Positions 22,891-34,274 of a stretch of DNA of 64,000 nt are shown here, piece after piece (position 1 is the stretch's first letter; each line of letters opens with the position of its first letter). The notes below the pieces were generated by a model that saw only the letters and a program-made list of their open reading frames with translations, made no database searches and had not been told where the DNA came from. The DNA is from Amoebidium appalachense. Its lineage: Eukaryota; Ichthyosporea. Where the stretch lies: assembly GCA_963693365.1 (NCBI GenBank), contig CAVNZM010000013.1:310001-374000 (forward strand), in the 5' to 3' direction. Both the position numbers and the translations under genes were made by a program.

Positions 22891-24814
22891 TCCACCCTCG
22901 AGCCCGATGATGACATTTCCCTCATCGAGCCTGATCCCGTTCCTGTTGCCCTTGCCCCACCGACACCCCCCCCCCACCGGCCCCCCTGCCCCCGTTCAGC
23001 TTCTCCCCGATGCCAACAACCATGCTCCCGGCAACGTCACCCCCATCCGTCCGGGCTCCCCCGACACTTTCCACTCAGCCCCAGCCAGCCCCGAGGCCCC
23101 AGCCCCGGCCGTCCCTGGTTTCCACGTTCCCCCCCCTCCGGCTCCGGCCCTAACCGTGCCTCCCCCCCGTCGTTCAGCTCGACTGCAAGCCAAGCTCAGC
23201 CTCCAGGCTTCCATCCTCCTGCCCGTCCTCAACCCTCCCACCATCAACATTGACCAGCTGCCCAAACCCCTCCGTCAACTGTGCTCCGGCCCCAACGGAG
23301 ACAAGGTGCAGGCTGCTATGACTACTGAGTACCAAGCCTTCGTCGACAAAGGCATTTTTGACCTTGTCGACCCCCCCCCCGGTGCCAACATCGTCGGTTT
23401 CAAGTGGATCGTCTCTGAGAAAACCCTCAACTCAGCTGGTGACACCAAGATCAAGGCCCGTGGTGTTGCTCAAGGCTTCAGTCAGGAGTTCGGTGTTGAC
23501 TATGAGTTGACTGAGAGCCCCGTCATCCGTCCAGCTGCTCTCCGTGCCCTCCTGGCACTTGCCGTCGTTCAAGGCCATGACATTCATCAACTCGACGTGT
23601 CCACGGCCTTCCTTAACAGCCCACTCACCGAGACCATCTACATGAAACAGCTCCCCGGGTTCATCACCACGGCTACCTTCGGCAAGGTGTGGTGCCTCAA
23701 GAAAGCTCTCTACGGTCTGAAGCAAGCCTCCAAGGCCTGGTATGACTTCCTCGACGGCATTCTCTTGGCCCACGGTCTCCTCAAAACCAAGACCGACCCG
23801 TGCATCTACCTCCGGTTCTTCCCCAACCAGGATGTTGTCCGTGCTGGCAACTATGTGGATGACTCCACCATCACCAACACCCGTGGTTCTGATGCTGCCC
23901 GTGACCTGGCTGCTCACATCGGCAAGATGGCCAGCTGCCGTATGAGCCCGTTCGATCGTATGCTCGGTGTTGATTTTCACCATTCCGGCCCCCACCACCT
24001 TCACATGCACCAGAAGTCCTACATCATGGACATCATCCATGACTTCAATCTCACCGATGCCAAGTCTAAGGCTACCCCGATCCCTGCCGGCACCAAAGTA
24101 TCTCTGGCTGACTGCCCCCCTCAACCGTTCATCGTTCCCTACCGTGAGCTCCTCGGCCGTCTTCTGTGGGTTGCACGGTGCACCCGGCCCGACATTGCCT
24201 ATGCCATCGGTTTCCTCGGCCGATTTAGCAGTAACCCTGGCAAAGCTCATTGGGACCTCCTCCGTCGTGTGGCCCGGTACCTTCTCGGCACCATCGATCT
24301 AGGTGTTGAGTACAAGTACACGGCCAACCAGGACCCCATCCTTGTGTGCTACACCGATGCTGACTTTGCTGGTTGTATCGACAGCAAGAAGTCTACCACA
24401 GGCTTTGTCGTCACCTTTGCTGATATGCCTATCGTACGGTACTCCAAACTTCAACCCATCACGGCCACCAGCACCACAGAGGCTGATTTGATAGCTCTCA
24501 ATGCCGGCACCCAGGAGGTTGTGTGGCTCCGTGACCTCTTCAAGGAGCTCGGTTATCCGATGGCTGCCCCCACCCCGGTGTACTGTGACAACCAATCCAC
24601 CATTGCCATCGTCCACTCTACCGGTATCAAACACCGTACGAAACACATTGCAGTCCGTTACCACAACACCAAGGATTACATTGCCAGTGGGGACGTGGTG
24701 GTTAACTACGTTGAGTCTGCCAACAACTTGGCTGACATCCTTACCAAGTCACTGCCGGGTCCCAGCCATGTCACTCACCGTGATCGACTCTGTGTGCCCG
24801 ACCTTGTGCAGTGA
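22891..24814 (+). pseudogene. Copia-A reverse transcriptase-RNase H (3' half)
   Basis: Continues Copia-A after the Ty3-R insertion. A short linker frame (DDDISLIEPDPVPV, about 22906) shifts at a 10-C run (22966-22975) into a long open RT-RNase H frame. That frame has DVSTAFLNSP, YVDDSTITNT, YTDADFAGC, STTEADL and YCDNQS, and stops with TGA at 24812-24814. It is close to Copia-B throughout. The RNase H region has some replacements (for example TTEADL where Copia-B has TTEAEL). The upstream part of this open frame (22688-22885) is only translated Ty3 LTR. Confidence 0.88.
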
Positions 24815-24937
24815 TCATCGTGTGGTCTTCTACTACACCTGGGGCCCTGGACAGCAGCTTCCTCTACACTGCTTCCCAGTTGGAACGTCTACTACTACGA
24901 TTCTGTATATGTATTTTTTTTTTTTTTTTGCCTTAAG

Positions 24938-25149
24938 TGGGGTTTGCCCACTTTAAGGGTTCATCGATTAGCACAACACATATACACCTGAGGCTAGCCA
25001 CCTTTGCGAATACTGGCCGACTCCCAGATCCACTGAGTCACAACACATAGGTTACTGTTTCCACGGCTGGCTCCCGTTAATATATATATTATACCTTCAC
25101 CTGCATATTTTATTTTCTTCCTTGGTTGTTTTCCTTCCTTTGCTGTTGT

Positions 25150-25192
<43 letters not shown>

Positions 25193-25841
25193 GCCCCATC
25201 CTTTAGTTTTTATTTCTTTTTATTTATTTTTCACTTTCCGTTTCCGTTCTCCGTTCTCAAGTGGGGAGTTTTTAGAGATTCAGTGGGGATATATGTGAGA
25301 ACACAAACTTCAAGTCTTAAGTGGGGATGTTGAAGTACGTAGTTTGTACATGTGTAAGATCTTTCAGTTTGTGTTTATGATTCAGTTCATAGCATTAATG
25401 TAAAAGTCACTCTCCTTGTTCGTAAAATTGTTAATCGATCTCAAATATGTTTTCGTGTCCGTAATCGTGTCATATTGGCTCTAATCGTGTGTTGATCTAA
25501 AGATTAGAATATAGATATGTGCCTGCACGAATCCACTCAGTAGGAGTGCTCGTGCACATGTTTGTGTGTACATGAATATCTTATGTTGTAACTGTGCTAA
25601 CGTGTTCATGTTTGTTGTTCTGTGTTCTTCTCTTTTTCTCTCTTCTCTTCTTCTCTTTCCTTTCCTCCTTTTCCCTGGTGTTCATGTGTGTGATCACTTT
25701 TCTTTCTCACTAATATACGTTGAGTCAATTCGTGTGAAGTAGATGTGTTTTGATTGGAAGAAAAACACATAGATAGGCTACACCATGTACTATTTTATGT
25801 GTCAATAGTTTATTCAACTATGTTTGTTTTGCGAATCCTTA
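24938..25841 (+). repeat. Copia-A 3' LTR, left part
   Basis: Begins TGGGGTTTGCCC, like the Copia-B LTR start, and keeps the same order: a C tract (~38 C, about 25153-25190), AAGTGGGGAG, AGTGGGGAT and AGTACGTAGT. It is interrupted at 25842 by the inverted-repeat-bounded segment. The LTR resumes at about 29062. Confidence 0.8.
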
Positions 25842-28072
25842 CGTTTGAATACATAGGCGGGTCCGGACATCTGTGTGATTGGCTGGCGGCTAAAGACCAA
25901 TTTCCAGAGTGGGGGTAAATGGTTTTGATTGATGTGGGCGCAGGATGTATCTCTTTAGCGCTCCATAACTAGGAAACAAATGAAGGGAAAACACTCACAG
26001 AAAGTGTTTGTCTTCACCTGTGTGTCCTCTTTATATATACCAACAGCATTCCTGCACTAGCCAATAAAAGCAAACGGTAAGAGTATATACTGATATATAG
26101 CCACTTAGCGCTACAAGCGGCTTAGCCGCACCGCGGCGCCCAGCGCTTGCAGTACTTAAGTAGTGTTCAACTAAAGGTACTAACTATGTTCAAAACTTAG
26201 TAAATATAATAAAAAAATGTTTTATTGAAAAATAGTGTATTAAAGTTAGCTTTCTATAGGTATTACAGCGCTTTTAACAAGTTCTTGTTTTCCGCCTTCC
26301 GCGCGGGATCATCGGGTACAATTCTGGTTTTGCCCCCCTAGGCTAGGTGGCTTGTCCCTTCACTAAGTAAACTTAGTGAAGCTACGATCTATCCATATGA
26401 AAAACTTTACGAAATGTGAGTGAAGTAAAAGATTCTGGAATCGATTGATTGGTTTTCGCTTGAGCGCAGCAGACGACCGATTTCTTTTGCTTGGCTTGCT
26501 AGCCAATCAGACTGGCTCTCAAACTAGTGTTTCGCCGGCTGCCTGACAGCTTCTGATAGCCGCGTACCTCAGTGACGGCTGTGTCAGTCGGAGTCTCAGT
26601 TTGAACGTTGACGTGGATGGACGTATAGCAAGAGATAAAGATAACCCGAACTTGGCGCAGACGCGTAATAGGCGAGACCTCGAAAGTATACGTGGCTTAG
26701 AATATATTTTTGTGTTTAGTTGGCTCTTTTTCTTGCCGCTGTGCAATAATCGCAAGCATGCAACCGCACGTGTGCGCTGAGCACCCAAGTGCCTTGGGGC
26801 CTCTTGCCGGCGTACTCAGGCACGAACCGAGAACTCTTGCAGGTAGCTAAAGCCAGCAATGATCCATACTAGCAGTTAATATTTCAAGCAATCTTGCTCA
26901 CGTTCATGGCCGAGACCACAAGGATGGGCAAAGGGCAGCTCAGGGGTGGGTGGAAAGGAGACTGAGACGGAGGGGGGGAGAAGGGGAGGGTGGAAAGGAG
27001 ACTCTAATGGAGGGGGAGGGGAGGGGAGGGTGGAAAGGACACTCTAACGGAGGGGGGGGAGGGGGGGGGGGGGGGTGGAAAGGACACTCTAACCGAGGCG
27101 GGGGATAGTTGCAGTGTTTTTGTGTGTGCATTCACATAGAGGGGAGGTGGGCGGCACATAGTTTCTCTTGATCTTGCCGAACACAAGTGTCCTGACAGGG
27201 GTGTACGTGCAGAGAATGGAGGGTGGGAGGGGGGGAAAGGGGTCCAACCCCCCTCCCCCCCCCCCCCCCCCCTCCCCCTTTCCCCCAACAAACATACTCA
27301 CTCATTTCACACCGTTTCACACCTGTGCCGGCACTACCCAGAGCTAACAGCTTCCACCTGCTGCCATATGTTTCCTGGGGAACCTCTACACACATGCGCG
27401 CACGTGTCCACACACATACACACACCCAATGATACCCACTCACTCAAACACAGACACACACGCGCGTGCGTGCGGGCGCGCACATGCGTGCACGGCCATG
27501 AATAGCACACACCTAATATAGGAGGCACTCACACACATACACACGCACGCCCGCACGCATGCGCGCACACACGCCAACATGCACACACGGACACACGCAC
27601 ACACACAAACACACACACACACACGCGCGCGCGCGCCCCTGCACCCACAGTTCTGCACACACGCACACCGTTGCACACACTCGATCACACACCATCTCAC
27701 ACACACACGCACATGCACACACCGTAAACGTTCTCATCCTCTCTTTCAGCTTACCATCCTTGCCCTGTCACCCTGCTCTCCACACCCCCGCCAGCCCATC
27801 CTCCCCACATCCCCCCTTTTATTCCACTGGCAAGACGAGTTAAGAGAGGTGAGAAGGGAATACACTTCCTTTCTTGTGCTTGTAAAGTTATTGTGTAAAA
27901 AAAGGGGGGGGAGGGCACCCCCGAGGGGGGGAAGCAAGGACCGTGGTCGGATTTGGGGATATGGTTGGTAGTACTATAGCCTAGTGGTATGTGCGTGTCG
28001 GAAGGGAAGGGGGAAAAGGGAGGGAGGTGAAGGCCAGTGTTCACCAGAGCCCTCGGAGTTAGGGGGAAGAGG

Positions 28073-28103
<31 letters not shown>

Positions 28104-29061
28104 AGCTGGAGTCGGTCAGATCGGTGTTAGGAGAACGACAGCAGAGAACGTGACGAGAAGAAGAAAGGGGTACCAACAGGGGAAAGAAAAAAGGGCACAA
28201 AGGTGGGAAGGAAGAGGGGAGGGGGGGGGGGGGGGGGGGCTTGGGGAAAGTGGTGCAGTGTGGGTGGACGTACTGAGTGTGTGGTTGGAGTAGCAAAAAA
28301 ACGTTCTGTTGTAGGGCTTCAACCGGGGATGAGGGGGAGCAGGGGGGAGCCTACATGGGGATAGAAAGGGAGGGTGATGGGGGAGAGGGGAACATAGAGG
28401 CCCGGGGAGGTGTTCTGTGGAAAGGGAGTGAGGGGGAGAGAGAGGGGGGGGGGGGGGGGGAGGGAGGTAGGGCACGAAGCAGAATTCGAAGCGCTCACGA
28501 CCATGCCAAGGAAGGCATGGGAAACAGGATGTTACTCCACGTTGAATCACGCGAAAGTCCTTTATATTAAAAGCTTTATGAAAAGTTAGGCTTTAACTTG
28601 GCTGCTCGAACAAAGTGTGCTTGCATGTGTGCCCTTGCACGTTTGCACACCTCAACCAAAACAGAGGCAGGCCAGCTCGCGCACTATTAGGAGCCGATGC
28701 AGGCGCAGAAGATAGCACAATAGTATTATGTATATGTATAATATCACTAGAACCATAATGCTATCTCTAACAGTATGTTTGTAACGGAGGTAAGAACGGT
28801 CGCTATAGCTATCATCGGCAACGTACGTTGACTCTTCCTAAGTTCGAAGTCGGAAGGCCCTCTCATGACATGCGAAACGAGCTGGCCGATGGGGCGCCTA
28901 ACACGCGACATGATTAGAAGCCAATCGCACTACTCGTCTGGCTCGCCGGGTGCGCTGACACCAAATTATTCAACAAGCGCTATTGGACAATATACCTACG
29001 ATCGATTTACTCTATATTATAAATCTGATCACTTGTCCGGCCCCGCCTATGTATTCAAACG
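25842..29061. mobile_element. 3.2-kb insertion with 27-bp terminal inverted repeats (non-coding)
   Basis: CGTTTGAATACATAGGCGGG plus 7 more bases at 25842-25868 is mirrored by its reverse complement at 29035-29061 with one mismatch. Both flanks are Copia LTR: the left flank precedes and the right flank (GGTCTAACCAATCA, about 29073) resumes at the matching LTR position. This looks like a non-autonomous DNA transposon or foldback element. I find no transposase. The interior holds GC-skewed sequence, CA and G-rich microsatellites (26940-28560) and no credible ORF. No clear target duplication is visible. Confidence 0.6.
26935..28560. repeat. Microsatellite-rich interior: G tracts, (CA)n, C tracts
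   Basis: Contains GGAGGG-type tandem blocks (26940-27090, a ~55-bp unit around GGTGGAAAGGA repeated), CA/CG dinucleotide runs (27390-27725), and G tracts at 28075-28103, 28218-28239 and 28446-28460. Its many ORFs are proline-, glycine- or histidine-rich shadows. Confidence 0.85.
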
Positions 29062-29493
29062 CGAGGTGCCGCGGTCTAACCAATCACTAGACTAGTCATA
29101 ACGTGTCCCTGCCGTTAACCTCAATAATAGGTTAGAAATTAGTGTCAAGGTTTACAGTTTCTTTGTGACTGTGTTCTTATGCCTTGCCGTGATCTATTGC
29201 GAGTGTTGGATCTATTGCTGTAGTGATCAGTCCATTATGATTGGTCTATCCGATATCTATTCTGATTTCCGACTGGTCGGAAATCATACATAGGTTTGAC
29301 TTAGTGATTGCAGTTATATAAGCACATCTCAAAATAAATTCAGTTCAGTTGTGTCTAAACATTGATGTCTGTTCTGTACACTTCTCCGATCGGTTCCGTC
29401 TAGTGTGTTTGTCTGTGTGTCTGTGGTGTTTTTACACTGCACCACTGTGTCTCTGCTTCCCCGACATAGTCAGAATACTTATATAATTTTTCA
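29062..29493 (+). repeat. Copia-A 3' LTR, right part
   Basis: Resumes LTR homology, with the 22-bp palindrome at 29264-29285, a TTATATAAG TATA-like site at about 29313, AAATAAATTCAG, and the terminal TTTTTCA. It matches the 51-bp 5' LTR remnant at 9918-9968. Confidence 0.82.
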
Positions 29494-29655
29494 CTCACTC
29501 ACTCACTCATCACTCACTCACAATCCCGGCTGGGGCTGTGGGTTGAGAACTGCGAAGCTTCGCTATGCTCGCTTCTCCGTTGACTCACAAATCCCGGCTG
29601 GGGCTGTGGGATGAGAACTGCGAAGCTTCGCTATTCTTGTCGCTTCTCCGTTGAT
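29494..29655. repeat. CTCA repeat and two ~68-bp tandem units
   Basis: (CTCA)n at 29494-29520 is followed by two copies of a ~68-bp unit starting AATCCCGGCTGGGGCTGTGG (about 29522 and 29590). The copies differ at a few positions. Confidence 0.75.
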
Positions 29656-30639
29656 TACATTTACATAGCCGTGGCGGCGGCTAGCCATTTGTATGTAATG
29701 GAGGTTTACACACTTTTTATTGCGTTTAGGGGTTAGATTGATGCCAGGAGGCGGCTCGGGGGTCCACTCTGGGGCTGTTTTGATACCAAGGGGGGAGCCA
29801 GGATACAGACAAAGAAAATATCCGAACAGTCCTTTTTTTTCTTCAAATTGTTGCCCTCCCTCCAACACCGGCACACACGCACACAGCACCTTCCAGAATA
29901 TTCTCGTCTCGCTTCGACGTTGAGCCAAAGCTCGGCAGAGCGTGGCATTACTAGTGAAAGCAAAGGGAAGGATCCGGAAGCTTGAACCAACCAACCGTAC
30001 GCGCATACATGCAAAAAGGTTGCAATGTGTACCAATCAGATTTGTTGGCGCCAAACCGCTCCTACCCTCCTAGGAGGATTTAGACTTGAGCACGGATGGT
30101 CTGCAGGCTGTACGTTCGAAGGGTCGGGATGTCGGAACTTCTGTCGCTACGGTAATATTAGAGCCGTGCACGTGCCGCCGACTCGGTACAAAAGCAACTA
30201 CATAATATACATGCGGTCTCACAGTCAGCGAGCAGGTGTGTGTGTGCTTTTGTGCACGTGTGTGTGTGGCGTGTGTGCACGCGCGTGTGTGGGTGTGGGT
30301 GTATGTGTGTGGGTATACGTCACGGTATGTGTGTGTGTTGTACGTGTGTGTGTGTGTGTGTGTGTGTGTGTTTCTGTGTATGTAAGCTGTGTATGTGTGT
30401 GTGTAGTGTCGCGCGCACGCGTGCGCGTGTGTGTGTGTGTATCTAGATCTCTAGGAGAAACGTGGGTCACTGAGTGAACGGTTGAAGTTGAAGTTATACT
30501 TTGGCTGTGGAGGCAGGCGCATGGATTCTCGCGCGGAAGAAAAACGTAAAAAAGGGAACGGGAGGTAGGAAGGGGAAAGAAGAAAAGAAATCGATGGAAG
30601 GAAAGAAAGAGATGGAAGATCGCCTGCATCATGATGCCT
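29656..30639. other. Non-coding region with LINE 3'-end fragment and (TG)n
   Basis: At 29705-29725 there is a perfect 21-bp reverse-strand match to the LINE 3' tail seen at about 5524-5544, followed by unassigned sequence. A TG/CG dinucleotide array occupies 30228-30450, and an A/G-rich stretch 30530-30630. No gene recognised. Confidence 0.55.
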
Positions 30640-30728
30640 TCTATGAAAACTACTCCGGGACGTGTGTTGCCTCTAGGGGGACATCCCCTTGGACGAAAGT
30701 GAACCTGCAATGGTTGTAAACCACGGCA
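30640..30728 (-). repeat. Ngaro-like element repeat B2
   Basis: 89 bp starting TCTATGAAAACTACTCCGG, matching B1 (31208-31296) with no indel. This marks the outer 3' end of the element. Confidence 0.85.
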
Positions 30729-30858
30729 AGCCCCCAGTCATCAATTTATTGATCCGTGAGGTCCATGTGCCCAAAAAACGGGGGAAGTCTTCGCCCCGTG
30801 AAAAAACAGCACGTATGTGTGGATCAATGGGGGTTGTGTGTGGGTGTAGGTGGGTGGG

Positions 30859-31207
30859 TGAAAAGGAATATATAGCTGTAAGGCTGTGGATGCTAAACAC
30901 AGAAGATGTGTTTGTAGCTTGCTGATCTGCTAAAAACTGTCGTGCTTATATACCTAAGCCTACCGATCTGAGCCAATCAAAAATCGATCTAGTGATATGT
31001 GAAATCTGATCCGAGCCAATCATAACTCGGTCTAGTGATCTGTGGTATCTGATGTTTTGACTGGCTAATAGGTGCCCGTGTGCGGGCAGCCAACCGCTAA
31101 CTGCTAAAACACGAAATGAAGCCTAAATGGTTATGTTGGTATCGAACACCCATCCTACGTGTTTACCCAGAAAAATATTTATGTCAATAATTTCCACAAA
31201 TAAAACC
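30859..31207 (-). repeat. Ngaro-like element repeat A2
   Basis: 349 bp, matching A1 at 44023-44371 with only two differences seen (G/A near 30931, A/C near 31122). It contains two degenerate ~42-bp tandem units around GAGCCAATCA (about 30966-31050). It abuts B1 with no spacer. Confidence 0.88.
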
Positions 31208-31296
31208 TCTATGAAAACTACTCCGGGACGTGTGTTGCCTCTAGGGGGACATCCCCTTGGACGAAAGTGAACCTGCAATGGTTGTAAACCACGGCA
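31208..31296 (-). repeat. Ngaro-like element repeat B1
   Basis: 89 bp, matching B2. The B1-A2 junction at 31207/31208 would equal the junction of a circularised element (B2 joined to A1), as proposed for YR retrotransposons. Confidence 0.85.
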
Positions 31297-31324
31297 CGAG
31301 AGCAGTATGCTTGCTCCAAAGGTT

Positions 31325-32356
31325 TCACTTAAGAATAGAGGCGAATACACGTGTGGTGGTGGCAGCAATGGAGGCCGGACGAAGTCGGGTATAGATCAGG
31401 AAGCAGTCGGAGGACCACCGGCCGAGTTGTTTGATCCGGGAGTCGTCGACCCCGGCCTCAGCCAGTGCTGTGGCCCCCCCGATGCGGAGGCTGTGTCCGG
31501 CAAACCGGGAGGGTGAGAGGCCTGCCCGGGAGAGGAGGGCACGGAAATCGGCAGAGAAAGCACTCTTGGTGTAGGGGATGCCACCGAGACTGAAGAGGGG
31601 GTCGTCGGGTTGACCGGACGTTGTATCCAGGAACTGCCGGAGGAGATGGGCTGGGGAGAAGTGGGTGAGGGGCAGGGCAGCTAGGGTGACGTTGACACCT
31701 CGGGCCTGTACATCCGTCTTAGAGGTTGGCAGGTGGAGGGTGGCATGGGACAAAGTACCGGTGGGGGTGTAGCTGAAGGTCACGTCCTTCCGTTTAACGT
31801 GACGGGACGGGTCGAAAGAAGTCAGGGTCTTGGAGGTAAATTCCCCTGAACGGAGGAGACCACAGAAACCGACGATGAGGGCCGTCCATAGCCGGAGATT
31901 GGCCGAGGAGGCCTTGGTGGGGCACTGGCCATGGAGTAGGCGGAGGTGGGAGGGGAGGAGGGGTTCCCTGGTGGATGAGCGGGGTCGGATGTTGTGAGAA
32001 AGCTGCCATCGGCCTACCCCCCGTAGGAACCAGGCCAGAGACTTGTCGTGGGGGTAGGGAGCAGGGAGGCCCATGTCGAGGTGGAGCCTGGTGATGGCCG
32101 AATTGTAGCCGGTTAAGGAAGAGGCCTGTACCCCTCGTTGGGCACACCAGGCGAGAAAAAGTTGCACGGTGTGTGGGGAGGCCGGGAGGGAGGACCCGGA
32201 GGAGGATTGCAGCCGAGATGCCACACAGAAATCGATGAACACTTTTTGCACCCGGGAGTAAAAGGCCCGAGAGTCGAGGTTGAGACTCAGGGCCTGGCAT
32301 TCCTGCAGGGTAGTGGTGGCTCGAAGCAGCTCGGCCGGAGCAAAGTGGGGGGCCAA
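31325..32356 (-). CDS. Tyrosine recombinase of the Ngaro-like element
   Basis: A 343-residue frame ending in TGA, open further upstream towards a G tract (about 32388-32410 on the plus strand), so the start is uncertain. It carries the catalytic set of the YR superfamily: Arg in GLLRSGE (residue 169), Lys in SKTD (213), the HSLR pair (His288, Arg291), Trp in GRW (314) and the nucleophile Tyr in FLIYTR (322). The N-terminal core-binding helical domain covers about residues 20-120. It should join the circular cDNA to the target by strand exchange, in place of a DDE integrase. No stop or frameshift is visible, so this enzyme may be intact. Confidence 0.9.
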   Translation of the reverse strand: MAPHFAPAELLRATTTLQECQALSLNLDSRAFYSRVQKVFIDFCVASRLQSSSGSSLPASPHTVQLFLAWCAQRGVQASSLTGYNSAITRLHLDMGLPAPYPHDKSLAWFLRGVGRWQLSHNIRPRSSTREPLLPSHLRLLHGQCPTKASSANLRLWTALIVGFCGLLRSGEFTSKTLTSFDPSRHVKRKDVTFSYTPTGTLSHATLHLPTSKTDVQARGVNVTLAALPLTHFSPAHLLRQFLDTTSGQPDDPLFSLGGIPYTKSAFSADFRALLSRAGLSPSRFAGHSLRIGGATALAEAGVDDSRIKQLGRWSSDCFLIYTRLRPASIAATTTRVFASILK

Positions 32357-32409
32357 TCTGCCAGTGTTGCTCCGGAACGGGAGATCTGGGGGGGGGGGGG
32401 GGGGGGGGG

Positions 32410-34063
32410 TTAGCCCAAGGGAAGGGATAGGAACTCGTGGACCCAGGAGGGGAAGGGGCAGGGCTCCGGTTGCAGGGAAGGTCGGAGTCGTCGGGCCCGG
32501 GGAAGTTGGTTACGAGAAATGGCATCGGCCAGATGGTTGAGGGGTCCTGGTAGGTAGGATGCCTGTAACGTAAATTGGTATTGCATTTCCATGCGGGTGA
32601 TGAACCGAATAAGTTTGGCCATCACGGGGTGGGGGGAAGACCGGGAGTGCAGGTCAGCCACAGCACCCGTGTTGTCGCATAAAATACGGACATGGTGGGT
32701 GGACCAGGAGGGGGCCCAGAGGGCCACGGCGGCTGCGATGGCCAGGAGTTCGATGACGGAAGAACCGAGTTTACCCTCATGAGCATAGAGGGCTTGGGTG
32801 GAGGGGGACCAGGGCATGAAGAACCATTGGTCGAGCCAGTGGCCACCTAGACCCACCGATCCGGCAGCATCAGTGGCCAGGGTGGTGTATGTGGGGGGTG
32901 TGATGAGGTGCACCCCATTCCATGATGTGAGGAACTGGTGCCATTCGGCTATGTCGGCCCGGGCGGCAGCAGTCAGTCGTATGTGGTGGTGGCCGGCAAG
33001 GTGTGGGTGGGTCCGGAGAAGGGCCCATAGGCGCTGGGAGAAGGCCCTCCCGGGGGGAACCAGCTGGGCACACCAGGTGAGTTTGCCGAGGAGGGACTGG
33101 AGGTCCCGAATGGTGATGGTGGGCTTTGGGTGGGAAGTGAGGTCGAGTAGGTCCGAGAGCTTGGAAGCCGGGATTCGTGCCTCCATGGCGATGGAGTCGA
33201 ATTCGATACCGATGAAGACGACACGGGTAGCCGGGCCCTGCATCTTGTCTTCGGAGATGGCAATGTGCAGCTCTCGGCAGAGTTGCAGGAAGGTGGATAG
33301 GTGACGTTGGCACTGCCGTTGTGTGGGGGCGACTATAATCCAGTCGTCTACGTAGTGGCGGATGAGGGTAATACCGTGCTGGTGTGCCAGCCACTGTAGG
33401 GTGGCCGCGATCCGTTCCCAGATGGCTGGGCTAGATTTCAGGCCGAAGGGCAGTCTGGTTTCAACGTAAAAATGCCCTTGCCATTTGAATGCCATTAAGT
33501 GGTGGTCTTCCGGTCGGATGGGCATGTGCCGGAAGGCAGCCTGCACATCTGCCACGGCCATGTAGCAGCCGGGGCCGGCGTCGAGAATGAGTTGGGTGAC
33601 ATCCCGGGCGCGAATGTACTGAAGTTGGTCGGGGTAGGTGATGCTGTCATTGACACTGCTACCCCCGGGGCCAGGAGAGGTGGTGGATTCGACGGTACTT
33701 GGGGGGGTTCCCTTTCTTGGTAACGGCGCCGATGGGGGAGGAACGGTGGACGGGAAATTCGTCAAAGAATTGGGCCGGGGAGAGGGGGCCGCGCAGGTGG
33801 CCGAGGGCGACTTCTTTGGCAATATCCACCGTGATAGCGGCAGCTGCCTCCGGGGTGGTGGGTAGGTTGGGGCCCACCCGAGAGGTGGAGGGGCCGCGAT
33901 AGCCGATGTCGACGCCGAATTCGACATCGTGGAGGAGTTGTGCGGCGAATGGTTGGTCCGGGTAGGAGGCCAGCAGTTCCCGGAGGCGGGATGTGTCAAT
34001 GTGGTGCTGGGGCAGCGGGCGGGCCTCCGGGTCTGAGCCTCGGGGGAAGGGGGTGGTTAGCAA
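32410..34063 (-). pseudogene. Reverse transcriptase-RNase H of the Ngaro-like element, one frameshift
   Basis: The upstream frame (34063-33659) gives PIGAVTKKGNPPKYRRIHHL, typical of DIRS-group RTs. At a CCCCGGGGG homopolymer pair (about 33661-33670) the frame slips and continues as SSVNDSITY, then MAVADVQAAF (motif A Asp), LPFGLKSSP and HYVDDWIIV (motif C, about 33340). The RNase H part has TLATDAAG, SSVIELLAI and RILCDN, and the ORF ends in TAA at 32410-32412. Catalytic residues look intact. The only lesion I see is the homopolymer shift, which could be sequence error. Upstream the frame runs into a 64-G tract (34096-34159). Confidence 0.88.
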
Positions 34064-34094
34064 GGGTGGTGTACCCTTGGGGAGATCCCGGCAG

Positions 34095-34095
<1 letters not shown>

Positions 34096-34159
<64 letters not shown>
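34096..34159. repeat. 64-nt uninterrupted G tract
   Basis: One of the longest homopolymers in the window. It lies between RT and the Ty3 insertion inside the Ngaro-like element. Its true length is unreliable in any sequencing technology. Confidence 0.95.
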
Positions 34160-34162
<3 letters not shown>

Positions 34163-34274
34163 CAGGGCCCCGGGGGGTTAGAGTAGGGCAGCTGGGCCCA
34201 AGTGAGGGTTGGCAGGGAGGGCAGCGGGGCCCTGTGCAGGGGAATGTGCCCGAGCACGCGGGGGTGTGGGGGGG

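Larger units (their letters stand above)
9918..29493 (+). mobile_element. Copia-A, an old Copia element split by nested insertions
   Basis: Its pieces in order are a 51-bp remnant of the 5' LTR (9918-9968), primer-binding site (9969 onward), gag-protease-integrase (10045-12513), then after the foreign insertion 12514-22885 the RT-RNase H half (22891-24814), and the 3' LTR (24938-25841 and 29062-29493). The LTR termini agree: 9918-9968 and 29442-29493 both end CAGAATACTTATATAATTTT plus TCA. The element has frameshifts in integrase and cannot be autonomous. Confidence 0.85.

Noticed and set aside
30228-30477. Cys/Val-rich ORF around 30.25 kb
   Set aside because: Translation of a (TG)n array.
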